From NCBI GenBank assembly GCA_030386875.1, contig CM059557.1, positions 54,700,514 to 54,764,513 of the forward strand: a DNA stretch of 64,000 bases, read 5' to 3'. The stretch is from Morinoia aosen (Eukaryota > Arthropoda > Malacostraca > Amphipoda > Talitridae). Shown here one piece after another: positions 63,101-64,000 of this stretch (positions are counted from its first letter, which is position 1; each line of letters begins with the position of its first letter). Under the pieces are notes generated by a model that was given only the letters and a program-made list of their open reading frames with translations, was not told where the DNA came from and did not search any database. Position numbers and translations under genes: made by a program.

Positions 63101-63969
63101 GGTTCTTCTGTTCAATTTAGCATTCACAGGTGCTCATAGAATAAAACAGTTTACAACTTTCTTCCTAAATAAAAACATGTGTTGACTTGTGACCAAATAT
63201 TGAAGCTTAGCTCGTTTTTGATTACTAGAAAAAGTAAGTACTTCGTTTCCATGCGTGAGGCCCACCACATAGAGAGACAGCGCGCTAAAAACGTTAGCCC
63301 TTTCACTGCGAGACCTTTGTAACTGTAGGGGAAATAAAAGAAAGTATGAAGCTATCAGCACCCTCAAATGTATTAGAAATTCCCATAACTTGGGTCATGT
63401 TCTGACGATGCTGATGCTTGTTCATTTTTAATTACGAAATATGACGTCATCAAGAGAGGCTCAATGTGAAAGAAAATACCTTCCATGACCAGAAAATATG
63501 TATTCAAATTGTATGAGTCAAGTTTTTATCTGGACCAAATGTTTAATGAAAACGTGAAAATACGAAAGCCTCGATTGAGTTTGAAGAAAATCAGTTGCCA
63601 TAAATTATGCAGCATAAAGTTGGCGGGAATTAAAGAATCATTCCAATTAAAAGATTGCCGCAGTATGAAATATTTTCTGAATACGGTCGATCATGCTAAA
63701 TTTTGTTTTTTATCCCAATATTCCACCCTAGCATTGAAATAGTTTAAAATGCATTTTTTTTCCCCAAAGTGCAACCACCGATCGCTCCGGTTCTGCTAGA
63801 TATCGTGAGCAGCGTAAGAGTTGAGGGAGTTGCCCACAGGTCCGCACCGCGGGCCGGGAGCGAAGCCAGTACCTGACAGGGGAGCTCCTGGCGCTGGAGC
63901 GCGAGCAGGAGCAGATTGACGCGCAGGCTGCCAAGCTGGAGAAGAAACTCCGTAGAGTTATGGAAGCTG
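6017..63969 (+). CDS. EHBP1: EHBP1 homologue (EH domain-binding protein 1), 3' partial
   Basis: Gene-level entry; coding exons are listed separately. In studied animals EHBP1 family proteins couple endosomal recycling to actin: the N-terminal C2 binds membranes, the CH domain contacts actin, and the C-terminal bMERB domain binds Rab8/Rab10-type GTPases. Here I see an N-terminal C2 (about residues 1-160), a conserved [13 protein letters not shown] segment, a single CH domain (about 383-482 without optional exons), two RERAR-type helices and the start of bMERB ([12 protein letters not shown]..). Splice phases join consistently from 6032 to 63969, except around a doubtful micro-exon at 12417. 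The predicted protein is about 1,090 codons in the window without the giant exon, comparable to the human N-terminal portion, and about 4,700 with it. No NPF motif is visible in the predicted exons; one DPF is present (exon 33420). The rest of bMERB and the stop lie right of the window. Confidence 0.93.
6136..6813 (+). other. Intron
   Basis: GT-AG intron. Its first 130 bases hold diverged short repeats (two 'gtgaattggcca' copies and related G/T-rich blocks) close to the donor. The remainder is AT-rich without recognisable features. Confidence 0.75.
6814..7021 (+). CDS. EHBP1: EHBP1 exon, C2 domain core
   Basis: Acceptor 'ataattgcag' ends at 6813. The translation includes [45 protein letters not shown] and [12 protein letters not shown], which align block by block with the NT-C2 domain of EHBP1 proteins (the ..[12 protein letters not shown].. 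region is nearly identical). The donor GAT|gttagt at 7022 departs from the commonest consensus, but the phase-0 join to 7907 gives a family-like sequence. It is much richer in GC than the flanking introns. Confidence 0.93.
7022..7906 (+). other. Intron with an R1 element
   Basis: GT-AG intron. An R1 copy occupies about 7380-7755. The remainder shows no gene-like features. Confidence 0.75.
7380..7755 (+). mobile_element. Dispersed element family R1 copy
   Basis: Contains the blocks 'gttaggtcccgaggtgaatg', 'cggctccctgctgtcctact' and 'catactaaatggcgctttc', plus the terminal 'aggaatgcttaaattaacat'. Confidence 0.8.
7907..8082 (+). CDS. EHBP1: EHBP1 exon, C-terminal part of C2 domain
   Basis: Acceptor 'acattgcag' ends at 7906. 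It encodes [20 protein letters not shown], then [19 protein letters not shown] and LFLREGKAT, matching the EHBP1 blocks INMKQYA and [12 protein letters not shown]. The donor is AC|gtgagt at 8083. The exon ends two bases into a Thr codon. A diverged copy of its last 26 bases lies in the intron (see 8050-8310). Confidence 0.93.
8050..8310 (+). repeat. Diverged tandem duplication across exon end and donor, period about 102 bp
   Basis: The exon end 'agggagggcaaggcaac' plus its donor is echoed by 'agggaggacgaggcaac' + gcgggtg at about 8169-8191. A more decayed third unit ends 'cgggtgtctattc' near 8288. Units two and three also share 'ttctgtatc' and 'tagtgt' blocks at a spacing of about 101 bp. Confidence 0.65.
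8083..8652 (+). other. Intron
   Basis: GT-AG intron. The 5' half is the diverged tandem duplication; the 3' half (8320-8652) is AT-rich with nothing recognisable. Confidence 0.7.
8653..8747 (+). CDS. EHBP1: EHBP1 exon, post-C2 conserved segment
   Basis: Acceptor 'ccttgcacag' ends at 8652. It encodes [18 protein letters not shown] followed by an acidic run ([10 protein letters not shown]). The [13 protein letters not shown] block is nearly identical across EHBP1 proteins, and the acidic run matches DDFEEDNEDDDE of the human protein. The donor is GAAG|gttggt at 8748, leaving one G that joins in frame to 11856. Confidence 0.93.
8748..11855 (+). other. Long intron, no exon recognised
   Basis: About 3.1 kb of AT-rich DNA. 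It contains 11069-11196, one member of a 128-bp duplicated segment, and a small local duplication near 9795-9842 ('ccccacaaatctatgtttac'). No coding block with family similarity or well-formed splice pairs was found. Confidence 0.65.
11069..11196 (+). repeat. 128-bp segment duplicated at 15201-15328
   Basis: Collinear over 128 bases with 15201-15328 with only a few substitutions and no indel visible, from 'gactttgcattcggtagatt' to 'gacatctcgttct'. The two lie about 4.1 kb apart in different introns. Confidence 0.9.
11856..11945 (+). CDS. EHBP1: EHBP1 exon, linker
   Basis: Acceptor 'tttcaccgcag' ends at 11855 and donor CCAG|gtactg starts at 11946. In the phase imposed by the previous exon it reads [15 protein letters not shown] then [15 protein letters not shown]: a basic, Ser-rich linker with no domain. 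It is supported by two good splice sites, an open frame and GC-rich composition. It enters and leaves in phase 1. Confidence 0.8.
12417..12459 (+). CDS. EHBP1: Possible EHBP1 micro-exon
   Basis: Acceptor 'cgctttgtag' ends at 12416, and a GC-rich open stretch in the expected phase reads [14 protein letters not shown]. With the donor ATGCG|gtgtgt at 12460 the exit phase does not fit the next exon. Donors at 12447 (A|gtgcac, 30-nt exon) or 12462 (T|gtgttg, 45-nt exon) do preserve the frame. Since 11945 joins 14284 directly in frame, this exon may be optional or spurious. Confidence 0.4.
13055..13260 (+). mobile_element. Degenerate R1 fragment
   Basis: The order of blocks resembles R1: 'ggcacctccaagggagattg', 'cctcaggtatagattggcc', then 'cttaacttgctgtttctgtg' and 'ggtgttggaactcac'. 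It is strongly diverged. Confidence 0.5.
14284..14379 (+). CDS. EHBP1: EHBP1 exon, linker
   Basis: Acceptor 'tacaccttag' ends at 14283 and donor TAAAG|gtgcgt starts at 14380. The coding frame reads [14 protein letters not shown] then [17 protein letters not shown]. This frame requires one carried-over base, which is what 11945 supplies. The product is a short amphipathic-looking segment plus a Ser-rich tail, with no known domain. Phase 1 at both ends. Confidence 0.75.
14405..14645 (+). repeat. Two-copy tandem duplication immediately after a donor
   Basis: Two diverged units of about 120 bp. Each begins 'gcagact.gtctc..gcgcct' and ends 'ttggat.actgaagtgac'. The array starts about 25 bases after the 5' splice site of exon 14284-14379. 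Confidence 0.75.
15201..15328 (+). repeat. Second copy of 128-bp segment
   Basis: Collinear with 11069-11196. It is followed at once by a (taggtagg)/(agtttactctagta) simple-repeat tract at 15326-15425. Confidence 0.9.
15326..15425 (+). repeat. Simple repeat tract
   Basis: 'taggtaggtagg' followed by irregular repeats of 'aagtttactctagt' with internal slippage differences. Confidence 0.8.
16479..16812. mobile_element. MITE with about 22-bp terminal inverted repeats (Harbinger-like)
   Basis: Left end GGCCCATTCTATACTAGCG.. and right end ..CGCTAGTATAGAGTGGGCC are inverted repeats with one mismatch over about 22 bp. The element is 334 bp without coding capacity. The flanking trinucleotides are CAA and TAA, close to the 3-bp TWA duplication of PIF/Harbinger elements but not identical, so the superfamily is tentative. 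Confidence 0.75.
17864..17962 (+). CDS. EHBP1: EHBP1 proline-rich cassette exon
   Basis: Acceptor 'gactcccaacag' ends at 17863 and donor TTCAG|gtaact starts at 17963. The exon is 99 nt with phase 1 at both ends, so it can be included or skipped between 14379 and 22266 without a frame change. It encodes [16 protein letters not shown] then [16 protein letters not shown], rich in Ser-Pro and Thr-Pro. No domain is recognised; it could hold proline-directed phosphorylation or SH3-type sites (inference). Confidence 0.65.
18650..18835 (+). mobile_element. Dispersed repeat family R2 copy
   Basis: Shares with copies near 23085, 59600 and 61270 the blocks 'gattttcataatgctgctga', 'attaaagcta', 'atccagtta', and the end 'gagttgaatattgaacttca'. 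Confidence 0.8.
20796..21031. mobile_element. 220-bp hAT-type MITE with 8-bp target duplication
   Basis: The element (20804-21023) starts CAGTGGTTCATAAC and ends GTTAAGATCCACTG, imperfect terminal inverted repeats typical of hAT non-autonomous elements. It is flanked on both sides by the identical octamer CTCTAGTG (20796-20803 and 21024-21031). No coding capacity. Confidence 0.9.
22266..22500 (+). CDS. EHBP1: EHBP1 exon, acidic/Pro-Ala linker
   Basis: Acceptor 'ccgctccacag' ends at 22265 and donor GCGAG|gtgagc starts at 22501. It is entered in phase 1 and reads [40 protein letters not shown], and a C-terminal Ala/Gly/Pro-rich stretch ending ILDTSGEAR. Low complexity between C2 and CH domains, as expected for this family; no motif recognised. 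Confidence 0.82.
22501..22822 (+). other. Intron
   Basis: Short GT-AG intron of 322 bp with a pyrimidine-rich acceptor tract. Nothing else seen. Confidence 0.8.
22823..22904 (+). CDS. EHBP1: EHBP1 exon, charged linker
   Basis: Acceptor 'acctctgcccag' ends at 22822 and donor TCTGGG|gtgcgt starts at 22905. It reads [18 protein letters not shown] then [10 protein letters not shown], and exits in phase 0, matching the phase-0 start of the CH exon. Supported by splice sites, phase and composition only. Confidence 0.78.
23085..23270 (+). mobile_element. Dispersed repeat family R2 copy
   Basis: Blocks 'gctacggagagattttcata', 'aagatccagttaatgtttgc' and 'gagttgaatattgagcttca' in the same order as the other R2 copies. 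Confidence 0.8.
23650..23970 (+). mobile_element. Dispersed element family R1 copy, 3' end decayed
   Basis: Has 'cagggggaagatgtgaggtc', 'gttaggtaggcc' and 'tcactgttgtcgtttttagc'. The characteristic 3' block 'gggaggct..aaactaac' is not recognisable. Confidence 0.75.
24907..25100 (+). CDS. EHBP1: EHBP1 exon, calponin-homology domain part 1
   Basis: Acceptor 'tattttcgtgcag' ends at 24906 and donor CTCAT|gtgaga starts at 25101. After a short linker it encodes [20 protein letters not shown] then [20 protein letters not shown] and RPDLM. These match the first half of the EHBP1 CH domain ([41 protein letters not shown]). The signature TTSWR-GLAFCA-IH-FRP is intact. Strongly GC-rich relative to the introns. 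Confidence 0.95.
26016..26158. repeat. Near-perfect inverted repeat, 66-bp arms, 11-nt loop
   Basis: Left arm 26016-26081 pairs with right arm 26093-26158. The inner 11 bp (GGTCTACGGAA / TTCCGTAGACC) and outer 13 bp (AACAAGAAAATAA / TTATTTTCTTGTT) are perfect, with scattered mismatches between. No flanking target duplication was found. Confidence 0.92.
26345..26690 (+). mobile_element. Dispersed element family R1 copy
   Basis: Contains 'taatgtcccgagctttgagt', 'gactcactgctgccctgttc' and 'tccatcctaaatggtgcttt', and ends 'gggatattgaaactaacttt'. Confidence 0.8.
27004..27179 (+). CDS. EHBP1: EHBP1 exon, calponin-homology domain part 2
   Basis: Acceptor 'ctcgacctcggcag' ends at 27003. It encodes [40 protein letters not shown] and [13 protein letters not shown], aligning with the second half of the EHBP1 CH domain (DYKSLNPQDI.., [32 protein letters not shown]). 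The donor is ACAG|gtgggg at 27180. Joined in phase 1 to 29740 it gives [11 protein letters not shown], matching HFSGQELNVVQ of human EHBP1, which fixes the canonical donor. Alternative donors downstream are described separately. Confidence 0.95.
27165..27415 (+). repeat. 36-bp tandem array duplicating the exon end and its 5' splice site
   Basis: Each unit ends 'cacacttcacag' followed by a donor-like sequence. Donor positions are 27180 (gtgggg), 27216 (gtgagg), 27252 (gtgagg), 27287 (gtgagg), 27323 (gtgagg) and 27359 (gcgagt). Unit lengths are 36, 36, 35, 36 and 36 bp, then decayed copies to about 27415. The unit re-encodes AHFTG, so splicing at 27216 or 27252 would add 12 or 24 codons in frame. 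The 35-bp unit breaks the frame from 27287 on. Confidence 0.92.
27939..28307 (+). mobile_element. R1 element with 16-bp target-site duplication
   Basis: The element body is 27955-28291, about 337 bp, starting CCCTCAGGGGGATACAA and ending near GGGAGGCTAAAACTAACGAC. It is flanked by identical AATCCCACAGACAATC (27939-27954 and 28292-28307). It has no open frame, no terminal inverted repeats, no poly(A) tail and no clear Pol III boxes, so the class is unknown; the duplication length suggests retroposition. Confidence 0.9.
28362..29503. mobile_element. 1.13-kb TTAA-flanked non-autonomous element (piggyBac-like target)
   Basis: The body at 28366-29499 has terminal inverted repeats GGGGGTCCTCC / GGAGGACCCCC and is flanked by TTAA on both sides (28362-28365, 29500-29503). 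TTAA duplication is the hallmark of piggyBac-type insertion. The interior is very AT-rich, non-coding and built from repeats: a block around 28527-28620 recurs inverted at about 28740-28845 and directly, more diverged, at about 29195-29280. Confidence 0.82.
29555..29718 (+). repeat. 35-bp tandem array upstream of an acceptor
   Basis: Four to five copies of 'catggctgaaaatagc..acatttcgtaaggg'-type units, diverged at several positions. The array ends about 21 bp before exon 29740. Confidence 0.9.
29740..29911 (+). CDS. EHBP1: EHBP1 exon, post-CH segment
   Basis: Acceptor 'gttgtcggtcag' ends at 29739 and donor GACAG|gtgctc starts at 29912. The phase-1 join yields [20 protein letters not shown], matching GQELNVVQIEE..KSTYKVG that follows the CH domain in human EHBP1. 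It continues as an Ala/Ser/Thr-rich linker to [10 protein letters not shown]. Family similarity is clear in the first 20 residues only. The last 44 bases of the exon are duplicated downstream. Confidence 0.92.
29868..30210 (+). repeat. 175-bp tandem duplication covering exon end, donor and intron start
   Basis: Copy 1 begins at 29868 and copy 2 at 30043 ('caagacggg..gtgtggacgc' shared). The copied donor GGCAG|gtgctg is at 30087, exactly 175 bp from the real one. The two copies end with matching 'gtggttggaagtgttgaggg'. Copy 2 is also preceded by an acceptor-like 'tttacagcacag' ending at 30040. Confidence 0.92.
29912..30831 (+). other. Intron
   Basis: Starts with the duplicated exon end, followed by a decayed R1 fragment (about 30235-30400). 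Nothing else recognised up to the acceptor. Confidence 0.7.
30235..30400 (+). mobile_element. R1 fragment, 5' part
   Basis: 'ctgagagtaaggttgacgt', 'tttttccggttcactggtgt' and 'ttttcagtacccattacatt' match R1; the 3' half is absent. Confidence 0.65.
30832..30951 (+). CDS. EHBP1: EHBP1 exon, Ser-rich linker
   Basis: Acceptor 'tttcaccaccag' ends at 30831 and donor GTCAA|gtgagt starts at 30952. It reads [19 protein letters not shown] then [20 protein letters not shown]. The RxSS.SSQES run resembles phospho-acceptor-rich linkers. No family match beyond position; phases fit on both sides. Confidence 0.82.
30952..31843 (+). other. Intron
   Basis: GT-AG intron, AT-rich, no repeat or exon recognised. 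Confidence 0.7.
31844..31985 (+). CDS. EHBP1: EHBP1 exon, basic linker
   Basis: Acceptor 'ggtcactacag' ends at 31843 and donor TCAACC|gtgagt starts at 31986. It encodes [20 protein letters not shown] then [20 protein letters not shown] and ADKRNST. A predicted amphipathic stretch ([16 protein letters not shown]) lies in the middle. It exits in phase 0, joining 33420. Confidence 0.85.
31986..33419 (+). other. Intron
   Basis: AT-rich 1.4-kb intron with no feature recognised apart from short simple repeats ('tacgtatgtat') just upstream of the acceptor. Confidence 0.7.
33420..33532 (+). CDS. EHBP1: EHBP1 exon with DPF motif; GC-type donor
   Basis: Acceptor 'acgcctgcag' ends at 33419. It reads [16 protein letters not shown] then [23 protein letters not shown] followed by an acidic run resembles endocytic adaptor-binding peptides (inference); human EHBP1 has NPF motifs in its linkers. 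No usable GT donor follows. The best exit is AACAG|gcaaga at 33533, a GC-AG intron, which places the next exon in an open frame. Confidence 0.78.
33533..36739 (+). other. Intron containing an A-rich island
   Basis: Between about 33950 and 35620 the + strand switches from the T-rich bias usual in these introns to A-rich. A TATAAAAG box reads on the minus strand at 34037-34044. Minus-strand open frames at 35634-35867 and 35909-36205 are unrecognised. The interval may be an antisense insertion, but its ends were not found. Confidence 0.5.
36740..36797 (+). CDS. EHBP1: EHBP1 small exon
   Basis: Acceptor 'catatttccag' ends at 36739 and donor TATCAG|gtactg starts at 36798. With two bases carried from 33532 it reads (R)[19 protein letters not shown] and exits in phase 0. 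A second frame is also open, so the assignment rests on phase. Confidence 0.72.
36798..38341 (+). other. Intron
   Basis: AT-rich, no element recognised. The last 60 bases form a long AG-free pyrimidine-rich tract that supports the acceptor at 38341. Confidence 0.7.
38342..38812 (+). CDS. EHBP1: EHBP1 exon, Ser/Thr/Pro-rich linker
   Basis: Acceptor 'cgtacactgaag' ends at 38341, the first AG after a long polypyrimidine tract; donor TCCAAG|gttgga starts at 38813. It encodes 157 codons, [18 protein letters not shown] .. [16 protein letters not shown] .. ending [20 protein letters not shown]. It is disordered, with many SP/TP dipeptides. Phase 0 at both ends: it can join either the giant exon at 42827 or directly the exon at 57517. 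Confidence 0.82.
38880..39095 (+). repeat. Diverged 20-27-bp tandem array
   Basis: About seven units of 'tcgcgcgtgtaattttcatt' type with varying length, starting about 70 bases after the donor at 38813. Confidence 0.8.
39951..40303 (+). mobile_element. Dispersed element family R1 copy
   Basis: From 'ccctcagggggatacaac' to 'gggaggcttaaactaacta'. Flanks 'atgttacagttgat' and 'atattgcagttgat' are consistent with a roughly 14-bp target duplication carrying two mismatches. Confidence 0.85.
41995..42155 (+). mobile_element. R1 3' fragment
   Basis: 'cgccttgtgcatagatttca', 'ccataatagatgg' and 'gagacctcaaactaactacc' correspond to the R1 3' half. Confidence 0.55.
42161..42270. repeat. Inverted repeat, about 50-bp arms
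   Basis: Left arm 42161-42210 (ACCCAGTCTGACTTTTTCGC ..) pairs with the right arm ending 42270 (.. GCGAAAAAGTTTGACTGGGT), with a loop of about 11 nt around 'ttatgaaatcg'. A few mismatches and one small indel. No target duplication identified. Confidence 0.88.
42827..53620 (+). CDS. EHBP1: Giant 10.8-kb cassette exon of EHBP1 homologue
   Basis: The open frame runs from ATG at 42827, immediately after the acceptor 'ctcgttgtgtag', to TAA at 53657-53659 (3,610 codons). The donor may be TCGCAG|gtgcct at 53621 or GATCTG|gtgaat at 53570, both phase 0, matching phase 0 at 38812 and 57517. I recognise no domain. Residues 1-200 are Lys/Ser-rich and basic; most of the rest is Ser/Thr/Glu-rich and presumably disordered. 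Cys-containing, more ordered-looking stretches lie near residues 625-690 and 1840-1930. Paired [12 protein letters not shown] / [12 protein letters not shown] motifs lie near 2150-2180. Three repeat arrays sit at about 957-1026, 1056-1362 and 2440-2570. No NPF motif. It is visibly less GC-rich than the other exons. It could instead be a nested intronless gene or an alternative 3'-terminal exon. Confidence 0.8.
45695..45904 (+). repeat. 21-bp coding repeat, ten APSEVVA units
   Basis: Ten in-frame copies of a 21-bp unit encoding APSEVVA, almost identical at the DNA level; the last copy differs (tcggaagta). This points to recent unequal exchange or slippage. Confidence 0.95.
45994..46916 (+). 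repeat. 18-to-21-bp coding repeat, VPT(Q/E)V(S/L) to VPTE(V/A)VS
   Basis: Ordered blocks: eight VPTQVS (one VLTQVS), four VPTEVS, six VPTEVL, then seven VPTEVVS (one VPTEVIS) and more than twenty VPTEAVS, the last ending in VRTEAA. The unit changes from 18 to 21 bp by one added codon partway, and later subtypes differ by single substitutions (gacaga to gacgga, gttgtt to gctgtt, gaagct to gaggct). All changes keep the frame. Confidence 0.95.
50150..50530 (+). repeat. 18-bp coding repeat, about 20 ASKVSA units
   Basis: Tandem in-frame 18-bp units encoding ASKVSA, nearly identical in the centre and with variants at both edges ([24 protein letters not shown]). The product is a regular basic Ser/Ala/Lys segment. 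Confidence 0.95.
53621..57516 (+). other. Intron after the giant exon
   Basis: Includes the in-frame stop TAA at 53657 if the donor is not used and an AATAAA at about 54765 that could serve a terminal isoform. A 21-bp minisatellite fills 55325-56855. The rest is AT-rich with no gene recognised. Confidence 0.6.
55325..56855 (+). repeat. 21-bp minisatellite, about 72 copies
   Basis: Tandem units of 21 bp with invariant core GATTGTGGGATTAGAT followed by a variable pentamer, mostly TCGTA, TTGTA or GTGTA; GAGTG replaces GATTG in a cluster around 56130-56310. The central part is highly homogeneous; the left edge (55325-55440) is more diverged. Confidence 0.96.
57517..57651 (+). CDS. EHBP1: EHBP1 exon, first charged helix
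   Basis: Acceptor 'gctcggtgtggcag' ends at 57516 and donor TCAAAG|gtgtcg starts at 57652. It reads [20 protein letters not shown] then [13 protein letters not shown], nearly identical to [20 protein letters not shown] of human EHBP1, followed by PYEHSLSK. Phase 0 at both ends. It establishes that the gene resumes with conserved sequence after the giant exon. Confidence 0.94.
57890..57976. repeat. Inverted repeat, about 41-bp arms, 5-nt loop
   Basis: Left arm 57890-57930 (AACCATTTCAGTTTG .. GGTAATCTCACC), loop ACGAA, right arm 57936-57976 (GGTGAGATTACC .. CAAACTGAAATGGTT). Outer 15 and inner 14 bp are perfect; the middle has a few mismatches. Confidence 0.92.
58320..58480 (+). mobile_element. 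R2-like fragment
   Basis: 'gacccagttaatgtttgata', 'aaagttaaatttgaatttag' and 'tattgagctttagtttaacc' match the R2 3' half. Confidence 0.65.
58530..58647 (+). CDS. EHBP1: EHBP1 exon, second charged helix
   Basis: Acceptor 'tgtacgacttacag' ends at 58529 and donor GCCGCAG|gtcttt starts at 58648. It reads [20 protein letters not shown] then [19 protein letters not shown], matching DEERRRQLRERARQLIAEAR of human EHBP1. Enters in phase 0 and exits in phase 1. Confidence 0.94.
58631..58912 (+). repeat. About 55-60-bp tandem array starting at the exon end and donor
   Basis: Five diverged units. Unit 1 begins in the exon ('gtgcgccacgccgcag') and continues 'gtctttatacttcggagta'. Later units repeat 'gtgttcaccgcaggtcttta' (donor copy at 58758) and 'gtgactgcaggtcttgatac' (donor copy at 58809). 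Degraded donor copies are near 58703 and 58866. Confidence 0.88.
59600..59800 (+). mobile_element. Dispersed repeat family R2 copy
   Basis: Has 'cacctgtggtcactgaaggg', 'tatgctgctgaccgacctac', 'gtacagttaatgtttgctgt' and 'gaattgaatactgaacttta' in R2 order. Confidence 0.85.
59808..60370 (+). repeat. 34-bp tandem array split by an R1 insertion, abutting an acceptor
   Basis: Units of 'aatttcttgtttctaattgc..ttttg..gacta' type occur at 59810-59910 and again at 60275-60360, ending directly at the acceptor 'actgtttcag' (60373). The R1 element sits between them. Confidence 0.8.
59919..60272 (+). mobile_element. R1 element inserted in the tandem array
   Basis: Full-length R1 from 'cccctcaggggtatacaa' to 'gggaggcttaaagtaacat'. 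The flanks 'attccatttcgctg' and 'attccattttgctg' fit a 14-bp target duplication with one mismatch, although the target is itself a tandem repeat. Confidence 0.85.
60374..60417 (+). CDS. EHBP1: EHBP1 micro-exon
   Basis: 44 nt. Acceptor 'tttactgtttcag' ends at 60373 and donor GCTCTG|gttagt starts at 60418 (the same unusual gttagt donor as at 7022). It reads (G)[14 protein letters not shown]. Phases 1 in and 0 out fit both neighbours. Confidence 0.8.
60418..62544 (+). other. Intron with R2 copy
   Basis: An R2 copy at about 61270-61480. The rest is AT-rich with nothing recognised. Confidence 0.65.
61270..61480 (+). mobile_element. Dispersed repeat family R2 copy
   Basis: Has 'ggtcacttaggagattttca', 'taatgctgctgaccgacctg', 'tgaaagctaaagcaaggcac' and 'ttgcatattgaacttcagtt'. 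Confidence 0.85.
62545..62856 (+). CDS. EHBP1: EHBP1 exon, pre-bMERB segment
   Basis: Acceptor 'tcttttaattgcag' ends at 62544 and donor GAGAAG|gtgcgt starts at 62857; 104 codons, phase 0 at both ends. It starts [16 protein letters not shown], continues Ser/Ala/Pro-rich ([19 protein letters not shown]), and ends [20 protein letters not shown]. The last block matches VRKTQLQSFSQYIENRPEMK just upstream of bMERB in human EHBP1. Confidence 0.93.
62857..63839 (+). other. Intron
   Basis: AT-rich, about 1 kb, no element or exon recognised. Confidence 0.7.
63840..63969 (+). CDS. EHBP1: EHBP1 exon, start of bMERB domain
   Basis: Acceptor 'gagttgcccacag' ends at 63839. It encodes [37 protein letters not shown] and RRVMEAG, matching the first helix of the EHBP1 bMERB domain (SQYVVGELAALENEQKQIDT .. 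RLRYLMDTG). This coiled domain binds Rab8-family GTPases in characterised homologues. The likely donor is GCTG|gtgagg at 63970; the rest of the domain is outside the window. Confidence 0.93.
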
Positions 63970-64000
63970 GTGAGGCGCAGGGTACAATTCTCCTGCTTGA

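Overview
The window is a stretch of an intron-rich animal genome, most likely an arthropod and probably an insect; the species is not determinable from sequence alone. It holds most of one large gene on the + strand, a homologue of EHBP1 (EH domain-binding protein 1). The gene starts at an ATG at 6032 and runs past the right edge. I assembled it exon by exon, using splice-site consensus, continuity of splice phase, and recalled similarity to human EHBP1. The encoded order is an N-terminal C2 domain (exons at 6017-8747), a low-complexity linker (11856-22904), a calponin-homology domain split over two exons (24907-27179), a long disordered region (29740-38812), paired charged helices (57517-58647), another linker, and the start of the Rab-binding bMERB domain (63840-63969), where the window ends.

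The most unusual part is 42827-53620, an uninterrupted open reading frame of about 10.8 kb (3,610 codons to the stop). It begins exactly at a splice acceptor and has candidate donors at 53569 and 53620. Both ends are in phase 0, as are its neighbours at 38812 and 57517. It therefore behaves as a symmetric cassette: skipping gives an EHBP1 of ordinary size (about 1,090 codons inside the window), and inclusion gives a protein of about 4,700 residues. The exon is Ser/Thr/Glu-rich, visibly less GC-rich than the other exons, and carries three in-frame tandem-repeat arrays. Termination at the TAA at 53657, or use as a nested single-exon gene, are alternatives.

Two regional themes stand out. First, tandem duplications repeatedly start at, or copy, exon-intron junctions. 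The junctions at 8082, 27179, 29911 and 58647 each have downstream copies of exon end plus 5' splice site, and other arrays abut 14379, 29740 and 60374. Second, the introns are rich in non-coding mobile DNA. This includes a roughly 340-bp dispersed element with 14-16-bp target duplications (about a dozen copies), a second roughly 180-bp family, a 220-bp hAT-type MITE with an 8-bp target duplication, a Harbinger-like MITE, a 1.1-kb element flanked by TTAA, and three long hairpins.

Layout: 1-575 is a minisatellite with higher-order structure. 571-6016 is upstream or 5'-UTR intron. 6017-38812 holds the N-terminal half of the gene. 42827-53620 is the giant exon. 55325-56855 is a 21-bp minisatellite. 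57517-63969 holds the C-terminal exons. No second gene, RNA gene or prokaryotic-type feature could be supported. All exon boundaries are predictions without transcript evidence.
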